NCBI GenBank assembly: GCA_905250125.1
Contig: CAJNOL010000970.1
Coordinates: 1 to 64,000, forward strand
From: Rotaria sordida
Lineage: Eukaryota > Rotifera > Eurotatoria > Philodinida > Philodinidae
Direction of reading: 5' to 3'
DNA: 64,000 nucleotides
Below, piece by piece: positions 11,423 through 22,261 of the stretch (within the stretch, counting starts at the first letter, position 1; the number at the start of each line of letters is the position of its first letter). Made by a program: the position numbers and the translations under genes. The notes beneath the pieces are model-generated. The model did no database searches. It was given only the letters and a program-made list of their open reading frames with translations, and had not been told where the DNA came from.

Positions 11423-11791
11423 TTGAGAATACTAGCGATGGGAAATGTCTAGCAGATAAACGTAGTGGTAAATCAGTTGATGATCTCCCAATAGAAATTC
11501 CATTTTGATTACCAAACTTTAATATGATATCTTTTATCGGTTGAAGACGAAACTCTTTCAACTGTAAATACTTTTAATTTTACTTTTTATATAAATGAAA
11601 AGCATTGATTGAAACTATATTAACCATATGGAGAAAGAACTTTTTATACCATTTGATTGTTTTTTTTAACGCATTCGATGAAACATGATTGCATATCAAC
11701 TAAATCAATTGCACGCATATTTTCATTATAATCTTGAACACAGACAAGTTTCATAATCTGCCTTCCTGTATTGTGATCAATTTTTCAAACT

Positions 11792-11912
11792 GAGTATGAG
11801 GGTGTGAGTGTGTGTGTAGCGTGTGGATGCGGGTGTAGGTGTAGGTGTGGATGTGGGTTTGGATGCGGGTGTGGGTGTAGATTGTGTTCTGTGTTGCCCC
11901 ACACTCATCCTC
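11792..11912. repeat. Telomere-like island 5, longest G-rich array
   Basis: About a dozen consecutive hexamers of the type GGGTGT / GGATGT / AGGTGT / GGATGC occupy about 11800-11885, then a spacer and CCCCACACTCATCC. The hexamer register is kept over most of the array, which supports a tandem hexamer origin rather than simple GT enrichment. Confidence 0.75.
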
Positions 11913-12030
11913 AAGATGCAGCAATTTTGATAGTGGGGAACACCAGATTTAATGTTATTATATATCCAAGGTAAAACACCAGCTAAACGAATACCTATTA
12001 GAAAACTTCAGAGATTTTTTTATTTGTTTT

Positions 12031-12240
12031 GCGGGTGTGGATGTGGAAGTTGATGTAGTTGAAGTGAATACCCACATCCACACACCACCCACACCCACAC
12101 TCACACCAAAACCCATCCACGCACACCCACATCAACACCCAACCACACCCATTCACCCCCACATCTACATCAACACCGCACACCCACACATCATACACCC
12201 CGCACCCACACCACACTGACACCCACATCTACATGTACAC
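12031..12240. repeat. Telomere-like island 6, longest C-rich array
   Basis: A short GCGGGTGTGGATGTGG tract and a 30-base spacer are followed by about 170 bases of CACCCACATC-type units. Both strands show open frames here because of the repeat, not because of a gene. With island 5 it forms a 450-base repeat zone. Confidence 0.75.
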
Positions 12241-12755
12241 TTTCTTTGAGAATGGCTGGTATTGAAAGGTATGATCCTAGTAAATATTAAAATTATTGAA
12301 TATTTTCTATAATCATTAGAAGGACAATCAAGTCGACCATTGGCATAAAACTCATTCAAAATGTGATCTTGTTTCAATTCATATGCTACTTGTTCCTTGA
12401 ACTTGACTAACTCGTAGTAGAAGCGAAATAGTATTGAACCTAAATATACGGTAAAAGATGCTGTTAACCGCCAGTAGTAGTATCATTTCCACCTAACTAT
12501 CGTCACTTGTGAATTTAATTTTACGCATGGCATCTCTTATTGTTCGAGCTCAAATTCAAAGACTAATAGCGCGCAGTAGTTTGTTATTTTTATGAGCAAT
12601 CACGTTAGATAAAATATAATTATTCAGAGAAGAGTAAAATAAACAAAAAAGATTTATTTGTGTCGTTGATGCGTACCTTGCAACAGTTATGTTTTTCAGG
12701 CCTTATTTCAGCGTCTCTATCTGAGCTATATTATGAAACATTCTAGAGGCTATTT

Positions 12756-12848
12756 GGGGTGCGGATGTGGCTATGAGGTGTAGGTGTGACTGTGAGATGG
12801 GTGTGAATGTTTATGCGTCATTAATCACCACAGCCACAGCCACACTCA
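12756..12848. repeat. Telomere-like island 7
   Basis: GGGGTGCGGATGTGG and GAGGTGTAGGTGTG are followed by a short spacer and CACAGCCACAGCCACACTC. Same G-then-C order. Confidence 0.6.
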
Positions 12849-13052
12849 GTTCTGGTATCAAATGTTCATTTTATTTGCGATAAAATCTTATTGTAAAGTT
12901 GTTCGATTTCAAATAAAAGTTGCCTCGAAAAGTAATAAATTGTTTTTGGAAAACATTGTAAGTACTTTTGTCTTGTAATAACTAATTAAATCAAAATCAA
13001 AAGCATATGTATATTTCTTCATTATTAAAAGCAACGGTTTTATTGAACTGGA

Positions 13053-13164
13053 AGGCGTGCATGTGATAGTGTGAAATTTGGCTGTAAGTATTGTGTACAG
13101 CCAGAATACAACTGCGCATGTGAGTGTAAATTTTCTCTTGATTCGCACTCACACCCACCCTACA
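13053..13164. repeat. Telomere-like island 8
   Basis: A degenerate member: GGCGTGCATGTGATAGTGTG, then a longer spacer with its own short GCTGTA/TACAGC palindrome, then GCACTCACACCCACCC. It lies 130 bases downstream of the sulfotransferase stop. Confidence 0.5.
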
Positions 13165-13294
13165 GTCCAAGCCGCGAACTCCTGAGCTTTTCATATAGAA
13201 TTTAAGTTCTGCATTCAGAGAGATGAGAATCATTGATTTATTTTTTTTATTATAAAGTTCATAAGGGAGACAGCATGAATTCAGATTGAGCATA

Positions 13295-14155
13295 TTACAT
13301 ATATTTTGACCAAAGTGTTTTCATCAAAGGAAATTGTTCAACTTTCATGTCGATAAGTTTGGATTGCTCTTCATTGAAGTAATTGCGCCAGTCACCAATC
13401 TCACCTTTTCTGACAAATCCTGGCATATGTTTGGGTCGTTCACTGGTCCAACGATGAACATCTTTCTGCATTGACTCAAAGGAAGAGTGGTGAAGTACTT
13501 TTTCCAAAATATTATCGTCGATTTTTATTTCGAGGAATAGAGCGAGTCGTTCTATGATTTCTTTTGTATGACAAATGAGTTGCTCATAGGTACAGAAAAA
13601 AACGTTTCGATCGTTAAGTCGAGACTGCCATGATGAAAAATAATCAAAATAATCACCAGAACCAACCTGTCCATTAAGAAAGCGTGGGAAATAATCGTCA
13701 AATGTCCCATGTGCATAATCGTAGAGAGTTACAAAACCACGAGTATGATGAAAGAAGGAAACACAGCAATCTTTTGGGTTGCGTGCCACTACGATGTACT
13801 TTGCTTGCTCATTCCAGTTCAACATATTCAACGGTAGATGTGTTTTCACCACGGCATGATTCTCACAATAGGTGCTGCCTTTCATTTCCAAGAATGGAAT
13901 TTCTTCGTAGATCTTCAAATCCGATGGAAATGGTTCTCCATTATGCAGTAATAAATATATGATATTTTGCATCTACGTTGTTCCACACTTGGGGAAGGTA
14001 CAAATTACAATTGTGTTTGGCTTGGGAACGAATTTCAAAGCAGAATCAAATTTATCAGCTGAAAAACCAAATGGTATTAAATACCCGTTGCAGTTTATAA
14101 ACTTTGGTCCCTTCGCATCCATGAAGAAGACGATGTCACACCTGTAAATACTCAA
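13295..14155 (-). pseudogene. Cytosolic sulfotransferase with a nonsense codon in the P-loop
   Basis: On the minus strand the frame is open for 286 codons except for one TAG at 13975-13973. Family hallmarks: the 5'-phosphosulfate loop TFPKCGTT, with the stop exactly where the invariant Trp belongs, followed by MQNII; the VVKTHLPL segment carrying the catalytic His; the 3'-phosphate site ARNPKDCCVSFFHH; and the RKGEIGDWRNYF motif. These enzymes transfer sulfate from PAPS to small alcohols, phenols or amines in the cytosol. Everything downstream of the stop is intact, so the change TGG to TAG (one base) is recent, an allele, or an assembly error. The true start is uncertain: a possible splice acceptor (TATTTACAG) lies at about 14142, so an upstream exon may exist and 14155 is only the first Met of the frame. 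Confidence 0.85.
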
Positions 14156-14698
14156 AATGAATGCGAAGATATAGTAAAGAAAGGTAATGGTCTTTTCAAA
14201 ATATCAAATATTTAACGACACGTTGTCATTTATCGCGCCACTCAGTGATAATGACTCGATGATAACAAAAATAAATAAAACGACACTATTATGTATTCAT
14301 GATCCAATCCTTCCAAAAAACAAATACGTCGAATACAACCATTTTGGAAGCATTGTAATGAGTATAATTGCTACGCGCAGAAGTGAAGTGTTGCGGTTCA
14401 ATTTTATTTTCCACTCAGGTTGATGAATACCGACTTCGGATACTCCTGTGAACGACTCTATACGTTCGGTGTATGGTGGTGATCCATGGTCTAGCAAAGA
14501 TTCACTTTCTGAAAAAACCCGTCCCAAAATTTCAGCTGTTCAAAAATCCACATTCAATATTTATTGAAATCGATCCTAGAAAATAAAAAGTTTATCGCTG
14601 ACATTCTCATGAATTCAATGGATTTGCAGAAGACAACTCATTTCGTTTTTATAGTTTTCTGAAGATTCAGAAGAATAAAATAGATAATAGAATGAGGA

Positions 14699-14778
14699 GT
14701 GTGGGTGTGGGTGTGAATTTTAGCTCTAGTCACACGCACACGCACACGTACACCTACATCCCACATCCACACCCTCAC
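14699..14778. repeat. Telomere-like island 9
   Basis: GTGTGGGTGTGGGTGTG, then a 15-base spacer, then CACACGCACACGCACACG and CCACATCCACACCC. The cleanest short example of a G-rich tract facing its complement. Confidence 0.7.
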
Positions 14779-14784
14779 GTCTAA

Positions 14785-17750
14785 TGATCCTCAATTGAAT
14801 GAAGTACGAGAAAAATAAATAGCAGTCCTGGAGTTCCCCACAGATGCCAAAACGACAGATAAAAAATGAAATTCGTTTTTTGACAGAAGAAAATATCTTA
14901 TTTTACTCAGAATTTAATGCCGATTTAGAATATATCACTCTTTTCAAAAAAGAAATATCGTAGACAAAAAACTTGCCTTATCAACATTTGTCCTTTCGGG
15001 TTATCAAGTGACGATTTTCATCGTCCGTTTTCGAAATGCATCGACCAGTTTTAAAAGAGGTAATCATGTACTTACTGAAACATCTTTATTTTCGAGCATG
15101 GGTAGTAGCGAACAACTTTAGTATTTGTTTAAGTTTAATACTACTACGTGTAAAAAACAGAGAACAGTGGAAATGCCATGTAACTGTAATGACAGATGAC
15201 GCCGATGATGACAGCAGTTAAATTCAAGCATCTTTTCAACAAAGGCTATTGCTATCATCGAAACACTCAATTGCGGAGTTTTTACATAATAATCAACAAA
15301 CAAATGCAAAAATCCCAATCAAATAGAAGTACGTATTGAACACAGAAAAATCTGGAAAACCAACATACAGTTATAGATTGAAACTTTTAGAACACTTGAC
15401 AAAATATATATACAATCAATCAATTACAATAAAAATATATTCCACTGAGTTATTTATCGATGATTCCGGTCTAAAATGGAAGTCGATCTTTTCACAATTC
15501 TTAAAAACTATATATTAAAATACAGAGTCATCATACGAACTGTAAGAAAACTTTCTCGTTTCGAACAGCGAGCAGCCAAACTCATTCAAAGTGGTAAGGG
15601 TTATTTTCGATTTTACTGTTGAGAAAAAGAATTTTCGGATACTTTAGTCATTCGCATTGACAATCCTTTACAGTTAAATTTCCAGCTCATATTATCTAAA
15701 TGATATATTTGCAATTATACTTAGCCAATAAAACTGCATGGAATCTTGTCTGTTGATGAAAATATGTGCAACGATTAGACTATTCAAATTATTCTTACCT
15801 TTCTTTCGATCACAAGCTTCCTGTATGCTAGACATATTCTAGGTCGCAAATAAAAAAAATTTAATCCTAATTACCTTTAGGAGAAATAAAAAGAAAACAA
15901 AAAACGTCTAGAGAACACCTTGACTCTATATGAAGATATGTATGATTATGAGATTGCTTGAATAGTTCTCGTCTTCATTTTCGAATATACACTTCGAGAA
16001 TTATTGAGATATCCCTCTAGAAAGAACAATAATAGTAGGAAGTTCAAAGTATCATTTTACATACATTGGTGTCTTCTTCAGATAGCTCATACGCAACAGG
16101 AAAGGAAAAGAATGATTTCTTCTGTTCGATTGATTGACTAAAATCAAATGCATGAATAAATAGTAAACATAAAAAGAGCAACATGACATTATGCGAACCG
16201 TCTGCATATATATAGTAGTTGAAATGAGATTAAAGAATTTGCGTCCTATGTGATAGGACATGTTAACGGGTGATTGATCTAACAGATCAAACACTGAATT
16301 CTCCCTTTATTGCCAAACAGATGTCTATATATATAGGATGTCCAGAAAGTAATAAAACAAAGAAAAGTTTGAATACATATCTCTGCCATATTTTGACCAA
16401 ATAGGTTAATATTTTTACTACTGATAAAGGAGTAGCCATAGCTCATATTCATAAGGAAAACGTTGTGAAAAATTGTTTTGAAATAGCACAATTAACTTCA
16501 ACAAAAACCTGTGACCTTTGACGATTTATGGAAAACCAATATTGCAGTTTTGTCAATGGTTGAAACTTTCAGAGTACACTGAATAACAAAACATATATCT
16601 GTAGTATAACTATGAGACAAAACAACACTAGCATGAAGAAGTAATCGAAAAAATTATATGTCGTCTATTCTTGGTTAAGGGAATAAATATATTGGTTTTT
16701 CATAACTGGGAAAATATTATAGCTTCTCGTTGAAGTTAGTTGCACTACTTCAAAACAATTTTTGGCAACGTTTCCCTCATGAATATTGGCTATACCTACT
16801 CCTTTATCAGTGGTAAAAACAAGTAACACGACGCAAACGCCGCTAACCTTCTACTGAAAGAATGTGATTTCGTTGAACATATGGTATTCAAGAAGAGGAA
16901 GATCAGAACTAATGTGCTGCTATGCACCTATGAAAGAGTAAATAGTTTTCGTCACCATGGCCCGCTTGGTAATTTAGTGAGTTTGATTTAACCATCGTAT
17001 CCCTTCATTTACTGGATTCTGTTTTGAAGACTATCGCTGAAAACACACACATTTATACAAAAGAGTTCTTTATAATCTTGCAAAAGCTGACCATTTCTTC
17101 AAAAGAGTGGATCTTTCTATTGAGATGCTGTAAGTGAACCTTTAGCAACAACTCACCGTATATCGTTTTCATCCCTACATGAACTGCCACTCTCGATGGC
17201 TCGATTTCGCATTTGATCAGAGTAGTATTTAAAGTAATGCTTTATTTTCTTGTTCAGGACGTTTTAATAGTCCGCAAAAATCTATGAAAATGAATTTCAT
17301 TTTCAGATGTCAACTATGAACTCTGTATAGTGAATTTAATACGATTAGTAAAATTAAAGCAATTAGGGTCGATATTTAAGATGATGTAGTGGAGATGGAA
17401 TTCATAAGAATACTACACTAATTTTGGTGGTCTCTATTCTAGCGAATTCTTTTCTCATAGTTCAGTCGAGGTCTATAGAAATTTGTCTCATAAAGTCTTT
17501 TCTTTTTAGTAATTATTTTAAGAAAAAGATGTGAGATTGGAAGATCTTCGAAAATATAGGTTAACATTCCAGAAATCTTGTTTTCTCGATATCCCAAAAA
17601 TAATAGTTGGCACATAATACATGTATATGGACCACTTTTGCGTTTCATTTTTCCACCACTTAATACGCTCTATTAAAAAAACAAAATATACCACAAAATG
17701 CAGCATGAAAAGGTCTACAATCTACACAATAAAGCGTATTTTAATTATGT
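14785..17750. other. Intergenic region up to the assembly gap
   Basis: No complete gene is recognised. A short exon-like stretch near 15523-15592 encodes RTVRKLSRFEQRAAKLIQ followed by a GT donor, but no partner exon was found. The only clear structure is the inverted repeat at 16411-16820. A GGATGTCCAGAAAGTAAT sequence near 16333 resembles transposon termini but has no matching second end that I could find. Confidence 0.45.
16411..16820. repeat. Long inverted repeat (hairpin/MITE-like)
   Basis: Arms 16411-16502 and 16729-16820 are reverse complements over about 92 bases with roughly 85 percent identity by eye (shared core CTGATAAAGGAGTAG). The loop is about 225 bases. No coding capacity. 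Terminal motif and target duplication are unclear. Confidence 0.75.
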
Positions 17751-17850
17751 NNNNNNNNNNNNNNNNNNNNNNNNNNNNNNNNNNNNNNNNNNNNNNNNNN
17801 NNNNNNNNNNNNNNNNNNNNNNNNNNNNNNNNNNNNNNNNNNNNNNNNNN
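17751..17850. other. Assembly gap (100 N)
   Basis: A run of exactly 100 N, the usual placeholder for a scaffold join of unknown size. Coding exons of the zinc-finger gene immediately to the right are probably missing here. Confidence 0.99.
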
Positions 17851-17867
17851 TCGAATGAGATGATCAG

Positions 17868-18323
17868 AGTCAAAATCTAAAATTTTTCGGCAGCCACGAT
17901 GGTCGGTATTCTGGCAGATCCTCTCTTAATTCCTTCTCACTGCGTAAAAAAGGAATTAAAAAAAAATGTACGTGTAAAATATGTAATCAATATATTCCAT
18001 CAGTATATCGTATGAAAAACCATTATAAAATTCATCCACAACATCATGAAGATCTTGATCATAATCAAGATGATACATTAACACTACCAACAGCAATAAC
18101 TGATATAACAACAAATTCAAATGAAAATCAATCAACAATAGTAACAGCACTTGTGTTTAAAACAGAAATGTTAGATTGGCTTCGATCAAATTTTGATGAT
18201 TGTAATTTGAGTCCAACATCAACTCAAATTGTCAGTGATTATGTTACACGTTCAATGAAAAAATTATATGTTCAAGAAAACAAAGATGAACATGGTTGTA
18301 AAGATTGTGTGCATGTAGAATAA
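17868..18323 (+). CDS. C2H2 zinc-finger protein, 3' terminal exon (partial)
   Basis: The last exon starts after a CAG acceptor at about 17865-17867 and stays open for 151 codons to TAA. It contains one classical zinc finger, CKIC followed after 12 residues by HYKIH (C-x2-C-x12-H-x3-H), preceded by a Ser/Arg-rich stretch and followed by an acidic, Thr/Asn-rich tail ending in CKDCVHVE. The upstream exons are lost in the N gap. A single finger plus low-complexity tail suggests a DNA-binding or protein-binding role in the nucleus, but the family cannot be named. The acceptor choice is an inference: an in-frame TGA lies just before it. Confidence 0.55.
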   Translation, partial: SQNLKFFGSHDGRYSGRSSLNSFSLRKKGIKKKCTCKICNQYIPSVYRMKNHYKIHPQHHEDLDHNQDDTLTLPTAITDITTNSNENQSTIVTALVFKTEMLDWLRSNFDDCNLSPTSTQIVSDYVTRSMKKLYVQENKDEHGCKDCVHVE

Positions 18324-18433
18324 AAGTATTCAACATGTTTATTTGTCTACAATATGTTCATTTTTAATTATTATTTAAGTTTAACTTCTTATAGTCTTAT
18401 CTTTTTTTTTTATGATTAATTCTTTTTCAATTT

Positions 18434-18600
18434 TCACATTGACTTATATATAACTTTATCAGTTAAGTTAAAGTTTCCAATATTGTTATTATAATCATAG
18501 TTGTGACTATCTAAATCGGATGATAAAGAAGTATTACTTACTGATTTAGGTATATGTATACATACAACTGAATTTGACTGACCAATAGAATTACTCTCCT
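18434..18600 (-). other. Possible C-terminal exon on the minus strand
   Basis: Read on the minus strand, about 54 codons follow a TAG acceptor near 18601. They are rich in Ser/Asn/Asp (SNTSLSSDLDSHNYDYNNN) and end in TGA at 18436-18434. The composition looks coding rather than random. No upstream exon or family was identified. It would be convergent with the zinc-finger gene. Confidence 0.3.
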
Positions 18601-19431
18601 CTATGTTTGCGATGAAAGTAAAGAAAGAAAATTTTTTTCTTTTCGAATAAAAGTTTAATTAAAATATGAATTTAGCTTCAAAAACATCTTATATCTCGTC
18701 GATTAGAATCTATTAGACAGTTATGTAGGTATTGATCGTATTATTGAGCCACACCCGTTCAAACTTTCTCACTATACAGTTCAACACTTTTTTTCAATCA
18801 TATTTCACAAAATCTAGCTGAAATTAGAGATTATATGTAGTTGATATACGAGCGTACATGTAAGGAATCCAATTAACAATAGGTTTTCATTTGCATTGGT
18901 TTGAATCGATTGTTATCAACGTCGATGATGTCTTGCATATTCTTCGATTGAAAAAATCAAAAAGTAATGTTACGCTTTACAAATCGATACATAGACTCAA
19001 TATATTTGTCGTCAATCGATTGCTTCTTTCTATCATCAATGATTTTTTTATGATTGACAGAGAAAAAAATCCATCTAGATACTGTCAATTGCCTAGACTC
19101 GATGCAGTTGAATAAACAACAATCAGCGCAATATGATGATTCATTAAATGTGTCTTCACATGTTCTATTGTTTTTTAGTAGTATCTTTCATATTTTATCA
19201 CTCTTATCAAATCACACACGTATTTTTCAATCGTAGAAATGATCTTGCACAGTGAAAATATATGTATATATAATTATTTCTGATTGATCTAAGCATATTG
19301 AATTATTTCTTGTAATCAAAAAATTTCTTACATTAAAAACTACTTTCATTTTCTTATTCCGACAATGTATTATTGTAGATCAAAATAGATCATTGAATCT
19401 TTTCAAATCTTGATACAACGCTGATCAAAAC

Positions 19432-20763
19432 ATGGCTCAAAACAAGTTTCGTCTATTTGTCTATTACTTGGCTATATTCACTCTGAGTTTAGGAGCATTT
19501 TATTCATTTCATCACTTAACACGTAATCAACCTGAAGATTATATGTATATACAAAAGTGTATTCTTTGTGCCATTTCAAGTTTCTTTAATATGTTTGTAT
19601 TGTACTATCATTTTACTCACGCACCACATCCGAAATTTGTTATCTTACTACGTCGTCGATTTGTAATTTATATACATATTATTTCAGGTGTCCTAGAATT
19701 TACTAGCTGTTGGGCAGCATTTCTTACTGGTAACAAATATATTGCTACTATTGCTGCTCTAACAGCTATTTTTGGTCATGTACCTTCGGCCTATTATCAA
19801 ACATCAATTGTTTTTGGTGCTAAAGCATTGATGGTTGCCGGATATCTATTTGCTATATCACTTCATCTATTTTCTGCATTACATCTATTTATGGAACCAA
19901 CATCAGTTTATTGGTTATTGAATATGTTTCTTGTTCATAATATTTATGTTTGGTGTCGTGTATTCTATTTCTTTTTTGGTTTTACTGGTTTATTTAAAGA
20001 TACAATATATACAAATGCAATATTAACATCAGGACTTATTTTATTTCCAGCTGTTCTTGGTGTTTCAGCGAATATGTTATTTTTAGGTTATGTTGCAACT
20101 AGTATTCTTCTTTATTTTGCTATTGTTCAACCAAATGAAGAAGAACGTGTACGCTATGTAAATGAATGTACACGAGATCTTCTTGTTAATAGAACGGTTC
20201 ATAATGCTTGGATAAAACAACAGGAACGATTAGCAAAATTGGCTCGTAATGATGAATTGTCCGATCAACAACGAGCTAAAGAAATTTTTGATCAATTAGA
20301 TGAAAACAAAAATGGATCTCTTGATAATGAAGAAATTACTCGTTTATTACAAGAATGGCAAACTGCAACAAGTTTTATCAATCGATTTTCACGTTTGTCA
20401 AAGAAACAGGATATGTCATTTGAATTATTCTATAGAAATATTTGGCGTCTTGGTGAAACTTCTATTGGTCATATACAAGATGGTATAAAACGACAAGGAA
20501 TGGCAAGAGCACGTTTCATTTTCGATTGTTTGGATACAGACAAAAGTGGATATATTGATAATCTTGAACTTCAAAAACTATTAATTCAATGGGGTTTACC
20601 AGAAAATGAAGTCGAAGATTATCTCGCTGATGATGGTGATAAAAAATTTTCATTTGAAGAATTCTATGAAAAATTTAAACCAATTTGGGGTTTTGCCTAT
20701 GAAAACATGTCTGTTCGTGACATGGGTCAAGTCGTGCAACCACCAGATCAGAAGTTACAATAG
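19432..20763 (+). CDS. Multi-pass membrane protein with two C-terminal EF-hands, 443 aa
   Basis: A single-exon frame with two regions. Residues 1-235 or so contain about seven hydrophobic segments, beginning near residue 7. The cytosolic C-terminal part carries two canonical EF-hand loops: DENKNGSLDNEE at 290-301 and DTDKSGYIDNLE at 368-379. Both have Asp/Asn at positions 1, 3, 5 and 9, Gly at 6 and Glu at 12, so Ca2+ binding is expected. The joining region is helical and charged. This suggests a Ca2+-sensing membrane protein. The transmembrane part matches no family I can name. An AATAAA signal lies about 100 bases after the stop. No introns and no disablement are seen. Confidence 0.82.
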   Translation: MAQNKFRLFVYYLAIFTLSLGAFYSFHHLTRNQPEDYMYIQKCILCAISSFFNMFVLYYHFTHAPHPKFVILLRRRFVIYIHIISGVLEFTSCWAAFLTGNKYIATIAALTAIFGHVPSAYYQTSIVFGAKALMVAGYLFAISLHLFSALHLFMEPTSVYWLLNMFLVHNIYVWCRVFYFFFGFTGLFKDTIYTNAILTSGLILFPAVLGVSANMLFLGYVATSILLYFAIVQPNEEERVRYVNECTRDLLVNRTVHNAWIKQQERLAKLARNDELSDQQRAKEIFDQLDENKNGSLDNEEITRLLQEWQTATSFINRFSRLSKKQDMSFELFYRNIWRLGETSIGHIQDGIKRQGMARARFIFDCLDTDKSGYIDNLELQKLLIQWGLPENEVEDYLADDGDKKFSFEEFYEKFKPIWGFAYENMSVRDMGQVVQPPDQKLQ

Positions 20764-21265
20764 TTAGAAAGAAAAGGCAAACCAAGAAATATTTCTCTAC
20801 AAAAAGAAGACATCATACTCATTGAACATCTTTTATTATATCATGATTTTTATTTTTATTACTAATAAATTTTAAGAATAGATACTGATTTATTCTAGCT
20901 TAATATTTCTAAACTAGCAATTTAATTTTTAAAATTATTTAATCATATCAATTCTAAATAAAATGTCTTTCGGAAAAAAAAACTCAACTGAACTTGTCTT
21001 GTTTTTTTCGTATTTGGATCTTGTAGAATTATAATTGATTTCTGATCTCGTTATATTCATATATATAAGACATTCTATGCATAGATATAACTATAAGTTA
21101 TTCATTGATGAATTGATCATTTCATCCATGATTAATTGTACATTTGCTTATTATTAAATTTATCATTTGGTTTTCTTTTTTCTAAAGATAAGACAATTCA
21201 GTGAATGGATTCTTGATATGATATGAACATAATTATTCAAATATGAGTGAACGGCTGATAATGAT
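20764..21265. other. 3' UTR and intergenic sequence
   Basis: Contains the likely 3' UTR of the EF-hand gene (AATAAATTTT near 20863) and AT-rich sequence without coding signal up to the solo LTR. Confidence 0.5.
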
Positions 21266-21505
21266 TGTTGCAGTGCATTTCTATAACATATATCTCGACT
21301 CTATCTATTCTCTTTTCTTTGATATTTTCGTTTTTGTTATTTCATTTCTACTGCTTTTCTTTGTCCTTATTTAACCTTTCTATTTTTGTCCTTGTTTTTG
21401 ATGTGAGTATATAAACATTTGTTTTTTCAAAGAATAAACAGAGATAGAAGAAAAAACATACATCTTAACAGTGTTCGTCGCTCTTCGTGAGCGCAAATTT
21501 TAACA
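21266..21505 (+). repeat. Solo LTR, plus orientation
   Basis: A 240-base unit with TGTT...AACA ends, an internal TATATAAA box (about 21410) and an AATAAA signal (about 21434), in the usual LTR order. It is closely related to the two minus-strand LTRs at 49392-51189 and the plus-strand copy at 59246-59457. No internal retroelement sequence adjoins it. The bases flanking each end (ATGAT and ATAAT) differ by one, consistent with a decayed 5-base target duplication. Confidence 0.8.
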
Positions 21506-21908
21506 ATAATCAATTATGATGTGTTATTTATTTTTTTATTTGATATTTTCATATGAATAATGATTGAGCACGAATTATTAACGTTCAAAAAGAGTCACAT
21601 TTCACCAGTATCTATCTTTACATGATGTACAAATATGAAGAATTTTTGACTGTGAAAGAAATCTATTCATTATCAGAAAAAGAATTAATAAAGAAAAAAA
21701 AAGGAGTGTAGTTGAAACAAGATAATGCAAAAACAACTGAGTTTGATCAATTAATTGATATATGTTAGTTAGTCATATTTGATTTATTCTAAACTAGAAA
21801 AATATTAGAATGAAATGAAGAAGAAGTATTTTTTCAGAAAGAAAATAACTTAATTTAAAATAATAATTATGTGATTGATATGAGACAAAAACAATATTCA
21901 TATTTGAT

Positions 21909-22261
21909 TTAGTTCTTTTTATTTAAATTCTTCTGTTTACTTTGATTTTCTTGTTGATCTTTTCTAAGTACAACAACTGTCCAAGTCGCTGCCATTGCAT
22001 CACCAAATGCAAGTAGAAGTAAATTCTGAGGTGAAATACCAGTTATAACCATAGAAAACATAGACAATGCAGCTAAATATCGCATAGTTACAGAAAATTT
22101 AAAACAAATCACAGCTGTTTCTCGAACCATGAGCAAATAATTAGCACCAAGAATAGCAACAAGTAAACCAGTCATACGAACAAAAGTATCATTATCTGCT
22201 TTCAAATCCAATATAGTTAAGATATGACGAGGAAAAAAAGCCCATGATAACACCTCCTACA
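21909..22261 (-). CDS. Small membrane protein, about 116 codons (5' exon uncertain)
   Basis: The exon runs on the minus strand from an AG acceptor at about 22262 to the stop at 21909. An internal Met at 22253 gives 114 residues. Three to four hydrophobic segments are visible (LLVAILGANYLLMV; MRYLAALSMFSMVITGI; LLLLAFGDAMAATWTVVVL), and the tail is Lys/Asn/Gln-rich. The acceptor just upstream (TTATTGTAG before GAGGTGTTATC) suggests the true N-terminus includes Glu-Val before the Leu. A candidate first exon ending in ATG then GTAAAT lies at 22885-22887, which would make the start codon the whole first coding segment. No family recognised. Compact membrane proteins like this are common in rotifer and other invertebrate gene sets. 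Confidence 0.6.

Noticed and set aside
11998-12240. Open frames on both strands (Val/Gly/Trp/Cys-rich and Pro/Thr/His-rich)
   Set aside because: Both are translations of the hexameric GT/CA repeat. Antisense mirror frames of a repeat are expected and do not indicate genes.
14297-14527. 76-codon minus-strand frame upstream of the sulfotransferase, considered as its first exon
   Set aside because: No similarity to sulfotransferase N-termini and no convincing donor joining it to the acceptor near 14142.
17621-17880. Two frames that run across the N gap
   Set aside because: They are open only because N codons cannot be stops. No real continuity.
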